From Conidiobolus incongruus B7586 (lineage: Eukaryota; Entomophthoromycota; Entomophthoromycetes; Entomophthorales; Conidiobolaceae): a stretch of 15,672 nucleotides of DNA. The translations under genes and the position numbers were made by a program. Of the stretch, positions 9,950 to 15,672 are shown piece by piece (the stretch's first letter is position 1; every line of letters starts with the position of its first letter). Below the pieces are notes generated by a model that was not told the DNA's origin, ran no database searches, and was given only the letters and a program-made list of their open reading frames with translations. The DNA lies in the NCBI GenBank assembly GCA_000697335.1, contig JNEM01008824.1, positions 1 to 15,672 on the forward strand, given 5' to 3'.

Positions 9950-10190
9950 TCACTGATCGGGTGGTCCACTTGCAATTCAACTTAACCGCCCGTCATGATT
10001 CCGAATATAATCCACTCATGAATACCAGGCACAATCCTTGAATGATGAAAAATTCCAGACTATAACAATAATTGGAGTTTCAACACATTGGCAATGGACT
10101 AACCACACTATAAAATAGTTACCAGGCACTTATTTGCTTAGGAATGACTTTGATCAGGGCCAGGCCTACACCTTGTTATTTTATTAATAT
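9950..10190 (+). repeat. Balanced-composition island 2, possible diverged partner of island 1
   Basis: A second island rich in G and C relative to the flanks, with no open frame of useful length on either strand. Its start (GTCACTGATCGGG) matches the start of island 1 at 16 of 24 ungapped positions, with most mismatches transitions. A shared CAATTCAA follows, and a tail block (TATTTGCTTA versus TATTTACTTA) recurs near the end. The DNA between the islands (9666-9949) is AT-rich and shows nothing. Confidence 0.35.
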
Positions 10191-10509
10191 CCCTTTAAAA
10201 TATCTTGTTAATCATCCTTTACTTGTTTTATTGAATCTATATAATTTTTATTGCAAGCTTATTGTCTAGTAAACCTGTATTACTAAAATTATTACCTTGA
10301 ATTTGAAGTAATGAGAAATTTTTTAATTTCTAATTTTTCAAACATATTATTAGTTTGAAATGAATAAATATATACAAACCTAATAGGAAATTATATTTTT
10401 TTAAAATGTATATATATAATTTTTTGATCAAAAAATTAACTTTTTAAAATTGGTTGTTTGATTTAATCATGCTTAAACTAAATAGTAATCATTAAAATCT
10501 TGTATTTTA
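10191..10509. other. AT-rich spacer with a perfect 22-bp palindrome
   Basis: No gene seen. A perfect 22-bp palindrome centred on TTGATCAA spans 10417-10438 and could form a cruciform, though AT-rich DNA makes such palindromes less surprising. The left end of the mariner relic may lie in this stretch, but I could not identify its terminal repeat. Confidence 0.55.
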
Positions 10510-11520
10510 GTATCAGTAAAACTTAACCATAAACCCTTTAAAATCATTTAAAATTTACAAGCTGCTTTTGGTAATAAAATATTATTTAAATCAACAATTT
10601 ATTGCTTGGAAAATTACTTTAAAGCTAAAGGAGAAATTATTTAAAACTTACTAAAATTTAAAAAACCAACTTCAACTGTTACTTTTTTAATTATTAATAG
10701 AGTGAAAAAATATATTGAAAAGTACCTTTTTATTTTAGCTAGAAAATTATCTAAACACTTTAATATTAGTTTTACAAGTATTTTATATATATTAAAGTTT
10801 AAACTCAAATTAATAAATAAAAATATAAAATAAATACTTTATAATTTAACTAAAGCTTTAAAAAAGTTAGAGTAGTTATTGTTAAATAAACCTAATTAAA
10901 ATATTACTAGAAGCTTAAACTTTTACAATGAATTATTATAATAAATGAATCTTAGATCCTTATATATAATCCTTTACTAAAAAACAAATCAAGATGTTAG
11001 ATTAAGCTAAATCAACCCCCTCTACAAATCCCTTTAAATAAATATTTTATTAATTAATAAATGTAAATTATTATAATAGATTATAATGATATATGCTACT
11101 CTTATTTAATTCCTGAACAAAAATTAATAAATAATTAACTTTATATTTTTTTAAATAAAAGTTTTTTTAATTAGTGTTCTCAATATAATTTAAGAAAACT
11201 TATTATTTTGTATAATAATTGTAAAATATATAAATCTAAAGCTATAAAAATCTTTCTAATTAAAAATAACTAGAAAAAACTACTACATCTAGTATATACT
11301 TTAGATTATAACCTGTGTGATTATAAATGCTTTAAATAATTCATAAACCAGCTTACAAGAAAGAAAATTTTTGCAAAAAACTTTAATTGGTTTGTAAAAC
11401 ATCAAATTTCAGTCTTTAATTAAAACAACTGATTTTTAATTATTAGATCTTTATTAAAAGTATAGCAAAAATTATTAATAATAAAAGAAACTATTAAATT
11501 TATATTATATATATATTTTT
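10510..11520 (+). pseudogene. Mariner (DD34D) transposase relic
   Basis: Seen: traces of a helix-turn-helix N-terminal half in frame 1 (about 10510-10900, including STIYCLENYF and ARKLSKHFNIS). The catalytic half is in frame 3 (about 10940-11510). There NES plus a stop at 10944-10955 fits DESW, LYNN near 11208-11219 fits LYDN, and LDYNLCDYKCF near 11301-11333 fits the SPDLAPCDY signature of mariners. The second and third catalytic codons (11214 and 11319) are exactly 34 residues apart, and the first (10944) lies about 90 residues upstream, as in mariner transposases. Many stops read as decayed Gln, Trp or Arg codons, and at least one frame change separates the halves. Length fits the usual 340-350 residues. 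It would have cut and pasted its own DNA into TA sites. Terminal repeats were not found. Confidence 0.8.
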
Positions 11521-12547
11521 ATATATTATATATTAAAATATTTATTTATTTTGAATCATAAAAAATTCTCATTATTAAAAATACAGAGTAATAATAAAGT
11601 GTAACTAAAATTTTATCTAATTTATTAATATAAAGAACCCAAAGTAAATTAAATGGTTATCTAATTATATTATTCTATATAAGATATAAAATAAAAACAT
11701 TGATAATTTATTACTTAAAAATTAATTTGTATTTTAACAATAGAAACAAGGTTATAAAATTTGCTCTGAAATTTAATCAGTGAAAAAAGAAATAATATTG
11801 AAAATTAAAATAAAAAATTATATAAATTTTACAAATTTATATAACATTTATTCAAAAAATCTTTAATGAAATACAACTAATATTTTATAGCAATTTTATT
11901 GCTCAATATGAGTTTTGCTATTTTAAAATAAATATAATATAATATAATATAAATTTTTATTTCAAAAATATATGAATTACCTGATAATTTTATAATTATA
12001 AAATTATGGTTTATGTTAGGGTTTAAATTTACCCTATTAGAGGGAATCCTATAAAAGGATAAGAAATATTAAGCAAAAAAGCCAAAAAGGGAAGTAAAAG
12101 ATAAAGAAAAAATAAAGTTAAAATTAATAGTAATAGAGGAGAGGGTTTATTTAAAAAAGTCAGATAGTTTAAATATTTCAAACTTATTGAACTATAGTTT
12201 ATAAAGTGGATTTTCTAGAATATCACTAGTTCTTGGGACAAGGGGCTATATTATCCCTTTTATTTACTTTTTCATAAAATGATCATTTGAAAACCTTGTC
12301 TTAATTAACATAATATTAAGTCTAATAATAAATTATAAATCAATAATTGCATTAAGCAAATTTTAAAAAGAGATTAAAATATGGATTTAAAGTGATCAAC
12401 AATGCTTTAAGATTATGCAATTATTTAAATAATATAATATTATTTTTGAAATTAATATAACAATTATATTCAAAAAAATGTTGATATTTTATTATATCTC
12501 TGCAATACACTATTATCAGGATTATATTATAATGTTATACTATTTTC

Positions 12548-12581
12548 AATAAATATCATATCATATCATATGATATTTATT
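12548..12581. repeat. Perfect 14-bp inverted repeat with 6-base loop
   Basis: Arms at 12548-12561 (AATAAATATCATAT) and 12568-12581 are exact reverse complements around the loop CATATC. It lies about 370 bases upstream of the tyrosinase reading frame. A role is unknown; it may be the remains of a small inverted-repeat element. Confidence 0.7.
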
Positions 12582-12905
12582 TAACCTTTCAAATCTCAAA
12601 TTTTTTTTTGAAATGAATGAAAATATGATTGGAAATTTAACGTGAACATAAGTTATAGCAAAGCTATTATATACATTTAATAAACACTGATCAATAAATA
12701 ATCCTCAAAATAAATATATCTTTGATTTAATAGTAATAATAATAACAATATTGATAAAATTAACTGAATTATTTATTACATTAATACACCATATTTATGA
12801 AATACTCTGAATTAAATTGATTGAAAAAATTGTTTCACATATTGCTATATAAATATAAAATAATCTAGCAGATAACCAATATCAATCAAATCGTGTATTA
12901 CAAAT

Positions 12906-12948
12906 GTAACTGGGCATATTGAGTATTTTGTGTGCTTCTTTGTTACAG
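12906..12948 (+). other. Candidate short intron before the tyrosinase exon
   Basis: A GTAACT donor-like start and a pyrimidine-rich TTCTTTGTTACAG acceptor bound 43 bases, a plausible length for a fungal intron. The conserved tyrosinase frame begins right after the AG. However, the stretch upstream of the donor is open for only about 30 bases and has no ATG, so the acceptor is more credible than the donor. Confidence 0.4.
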
Positions 12949-14016
12949 CCCATTTTGGGAGAAGATTGTGATCGAGTTATTTCTCGCCCAAACATTTATA
13001 AAATGTCAGAAGGGGATAGAAATAGATATTTCAATGCGGTAAAATGACTAAATTCTGGACCTAAGCCAACTCGTTGGGATGACTTTGCAAGAAAGCATGC
13101 TAAATATTACAGTGAAATTCATTCCACTTCCAAATTTTTGGCATGGCATAGAATGTACCTGTATGAATTGGAGAAAACGCTGAGAGAATATGATCCAAAG
13201 GTTAGAATCCCATATTGGGACTGGTCCATGCATTACGACGACTAACTTCAAGACTAAATTTGGAATTGGTTTGGAAAATATGGAAGTGAGCATAATAATA
13301 ATTGTGTTGCAGACGGAACTTTCAAGGATTTTCGTGTTTATTACGGAGGAAATTGGGATGATGAGCCATCTGAAAGATGTTTCACGAGAAATGGTGGATT
13401 CCTCCAGCGATTTAGCGAAGACAAAAGTTCAATTAACAGAGATTATATTGATGAAAAAGATCCTGTGAATTTTTGGCATTCAATTGAGGGTGGAGGTCAC
13501 GCTACAGTTCATAATGGTATTGGTTTTGATTTTCAAGGACATATTTCCACTAATGATCCAATCTTTTTCGCCCACCATGCTTTCATTGATATGATATGGT
13601 TTGTTAGACAGATGCGACATCCTGAATGGAAATATAGTTATCCGGATTCTGAAGATGCGGTACTTCCAGGATATGATAACAAGCGAATAAGAGACGTAAT
13701 AGATCCTACCGCACTCTGCTATACTTATCATGAAGGTAATTTCTCATGGAGCAAAGATGGCAACCAAACAAGTGCTAAAATTAAAAGTGTGGAGACACCA
13801 GAACCAGAGCCATTCACTCCACTTACTATGCAACATTCAGGTTGTATCACTGATGAAGAAATCAATAAACATGCAGAAGATTACGTACTCAAAGTTGCTG
13901 TTGGACCAATAGAAGGAAAAGTTCAGTCCTTTAATAACACTGCGTGCAAATTGATTGGTTTTGTCAAGCCCCTTCCAATCAATTTCATTCGATCAATGAA
14001 ATATAACAAAGTCTGA
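12949..14016 (+). pseudogene. Tyrosinase (type-3 copper monooxygenase), inactivated by stops
   Basis: One frame runs 355 codons to TGA at 14014-14016. CuA histidines are His50, His58 and His67 (KHAKYY, IHSTSKFLAWHR), followed by IPYWDW. CuB histidines are His184, His188 and His210 (GGHATVH, FAHHAFIDMIW). LCYTY near 256-260 is the tyrosine motif typical before the C-terminal tail. Family: oxidation of phenols and catechols to quinones, in fungi often for melanin or wall cross-linking. No Cys lies two residues before His58, so the thioether bridge is absent; the residue after the first CuB histidine is Ala rather than Asn or Asp, which leans to diphenolase activity. Three in-frame stops interrupt the first third: TGA at 13045-13047, TAA at 13243-13245 and 13255-13257. 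The frame and conserved motifs are otherwise intact, so inactivation is recent. The N-terminus is missing or in an unseen upstream exon. Confidence 0.88.
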
Positions 14017-14613
14017 ATTCAACCACTAGAAAGAAAGTTCTATTATATTCTGCCCTTAACAAACAATACCTAAAGAACTAAACTTCACGTTAATTATAAA
14101 TGAAACAATCAGTTTTTATAATCAATTAGAACTTTTTTGATATTAATAAATATAATAAACATTGAGAAATTTTTCATTTGTTATAAATGATGTTTATATT
14201 GTTAGGTATAACCAAATTAAAATTAACTAATTTTTTTGAATTGAGTTGAGTTTATACACTAACTCACAAAAGTAATTTATAAAATCAAAAATATATATAT
14301 ATTTTAATTAATAACTAAAACAATTGTATATATTAAATTACCTAAAACTATAATATATAATTAAAGTAAATTATTTGATAATAAATAAATATATTTAGAT
14401 ATATTTATTAAGTATTACCAAAAATATTAAGCCTTAATATTAAACTAAAGTAAGTTATAAATTTGTGGGTTTTTGAGATAAAGGGATATATTTAACAATA
14501 TATAACCATATCTTTTTTCTCTCTTTGTTATTATTTTATATAATATTTTATAGATATAATAAATTCTTTTTATTAGTATTATTATACTTAAATCCCTCTC
14601 TAAAAAAATTCAT
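14017..14613. other. 3' flank of tyrosinase and AT-rich spacer
   Basis: No gene. An AATAAA at 14145-14150, about 130 bases past the stop, could serve as a polyadenylation signal, but AT-richness makes such hits common. The left terminal repeat of the Tc1 relic probably lies near the right end; none could be recognised. Confidence 0.5.
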
Positions 14614-15597
14614 ATGTATATTAATTAAATTTATAAAAAAGATAAATCAACTTAAGATATTATTAGAATTACTAGTGTTAGTTTATTTACTATAGTTAAA
14701 AGTGTTAAGAATAACAATAAAAACACATTTAAACTTAAACTTAAGTATATTAAAGTTATAAATAAATATGACAAAAAGTATGTTTATAAGTTAGTTAATA
14801 TAAATAAATATAATATTATTATGGAAATATAAAAAAAATTATAAAACTATATAAAAATATTAGTTAACACTAATATTAATATTTATACTTTATATTAACA
14901 TAAATACCACTTATATTTTAAGAAAAAACACTTTAACTAAAAAAATCCCACTATAAAGTTAAATAAAAGTTTAAATGTTATCAGTAATATTAAATTAAAA
15001 CTAATTAGAGTAAGGTTATTTAATTTAATAAAACTAAAATATATTTTAATAAATTAAATAAAAAAGTTAAATATTTTAAAAAAAATATAAAATTACCTTA
15101 TAATAATGATGATAATTTTACTTAAAAGTATAATAATAAATTAATTATCATTTAAGGATATATGTTATTTTAAATTATAAAATATCTTTATAAAGTTAAT
15201 AAAAGAATTAATATTAACATATACTAAAGTATTTACATAATAGATTAAAAAAACCATTAAATAATATAAGTTAAATATATTTAATATTATTTTCTAGTAA
15301 GATTATATTTTTTATTATATTATAACTTTAATTATTAATTTGCTTGAAAATAGCAAAATAATAGTTATGAAATAGTTTCTTTAATTTTTTAACCTTAACC
15401 TAATTAAACACCTTTAAAATTATTTAAAAAAAGCTATTAAAGTTCTCCTATTAACAAAAGATTTAGATTAACTTTGAAGATATATTTAAAAAGCATTAAA
15501 TAAAATTAACTTTACTTAATATAAAAAGTTAATTTATTTTATACATTATAAATTTAAAGAAGTTAAAAAAGTTAAAGATAGATATACTAAGTTTTAA
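14614..15597 (+). pseudogene. Tc1-type (DD34E) transposase relic
   Basis: Seen: an N-terminal helix-turn-helix in frame 1 from an ATG at 14614 (DIIRITSVSLFTIVKSV resembles the Tc1 STRDIA...S.STV helix). The first catalytic site reads VI-stop-FNKTK at 15015-15038, fitting VIWSDETK, in frame 3. The second is IIF with two stops then D at 15289-15303, fitting IIFQQD, in frame 1. LNLIKH at 15394-15411 fits LNPIEH. The second Asp codon (15301) and the Lys codon at 15406 in place of Glu are exactly 34 residues apart. The end, ALNKIN...YTKF then stop at 15595-15597, is the classic Tc1 C-terminus. Catalytic GAT and GAA appear as AAT and AAA, transitions expected of RIP-like decay. Length of about 327 codons is normal. 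The right terminal repeat would lie past the window. Confidence 0.85.
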
Positions 15598-15672
15598 TTT
15601 TTTTCATCACTAAAAACTTATAAATATATAACTTACTGTAAGAAATTTTGAAAGTTTATATTTTAGCAAATT

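Larger units (their letters stand above)
11521..12948. other. AT-rich region upstream of tyrosinase, with palindromes
   Basis: About 1.4 kb, no gene recognised. It holds a perfect 24-bp palindrome (11984-12007), a short TATAA-unit run (about 11934-11952), and a purine-rich stretch near 12050-12150 with TATAAAAGG at about 12051. A perfect 14-bp inverted repeat with a 6-base loop lies at 12548-12581. The promoter and first exon of the tyrosinase should be near the right end, but no start codon or signal peptide can be placed with confidence. Confidence 0.55.

Noticed and set aside
10501-11585. TGTATTTT at 10501 and its reverse complement ending at 11585 as mariner terminal repeats
   Set aside because: Only eight bases match cleanly, and the left one appears to fall at or inside the start of the transposase relic.
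12000-12260. TGTTAGGG...TATAAAAGG stretch as a solo LTR
   Set aside because: No convincing end, no purine tract or flanking duplication, and no second copy in the window.
13039-13065. A GT...AG stretch of 27 bases that would remove the first tyrosinase stop and keep the frame
   Set aside because: It is far shorter than known fungal introns, and the translated sequence around the stop (NAVK, then LNSGPKPT) fits the tyrosinase family, so a stop in an exon is the better reading.
13240-13260. A possible frameshift or intron at the second and third tyrosinase stops
   Set aside because: The reading frame is the same on both sides (DWSMHYDD before, IWNWFGKYG after), and an intron here would have to remove the conserved IPYWDW motif.
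13190-13468. Open frame of 92 codons on the + strand
   Set aside because: It overlaps the tyrosinase in another frame, and its product resembles nothing; the tyrosinase frame carries the conserved residues.
13048-13731. Minus-strand open frames at 13048-13293 and 13480-13731
   Set aside because: Antisense shadows of the tyrosinase with no recognisable motif.

Overview
The window looks like nuclear DNA of a filamentous or zygomycete-type fungus. The signs are a chromodomain-bearing Ty3 retrotransposon, a type-3 copper tyrosinase, two Tc1/mariner-superfamily relics and a short intron-like sequence, all set in extremely AT-rich DNA. A DD34D mariner together with a Tc1-type DD34E element and a tyrosinase without the Cys-His thioether would suit an early-diverging lineage better than Dikarya. 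This is inference, and phylogeny would have to settle it.

Layout. 1-3728: right-hand part of a fairly well preserved Ty3 chromovirus (gag zinc knuckle, protease, RNase H, integrase with chromodomain, PPT, 3' LTR); its left end lies outside the window. 3729-7192: an older, very AT-rich relative of the same element, into which the younger one inserted. 7193-9323: AT-rich DNA without a recognisable gene, holding paired hairpins and a weak candidate LTR. 9324-10190: two islands of normal composition that resemble each other weakly. About 10510-11520: a mariner (DD34D) transposase relic. 11521-12948: AT-rich, with perfect palindromes. 12949-14016: a tyrosinase gene with all six copper-binding histidines but three in-frame stop codons, so a recent pseudogene. 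14017-14613: 3' flank. 14614-15597: a Tc1-type (DD34E) transposase relic.

The theme is C-to-T and G-to-A decay on both strands, seen in unrelated repeat families and probably in the tyrosinase, much like repeat-induced point mutation (RIP). Sequences of balanced composition (young Ty3 copy, the two islands, the tyrosinase) stand out against it. I see no operon-like system, CRISPR array, rRNA or tRNA, and no clear evidence of a new functional system. The main interest is the hypermutation and its apparent reach into a host gene.
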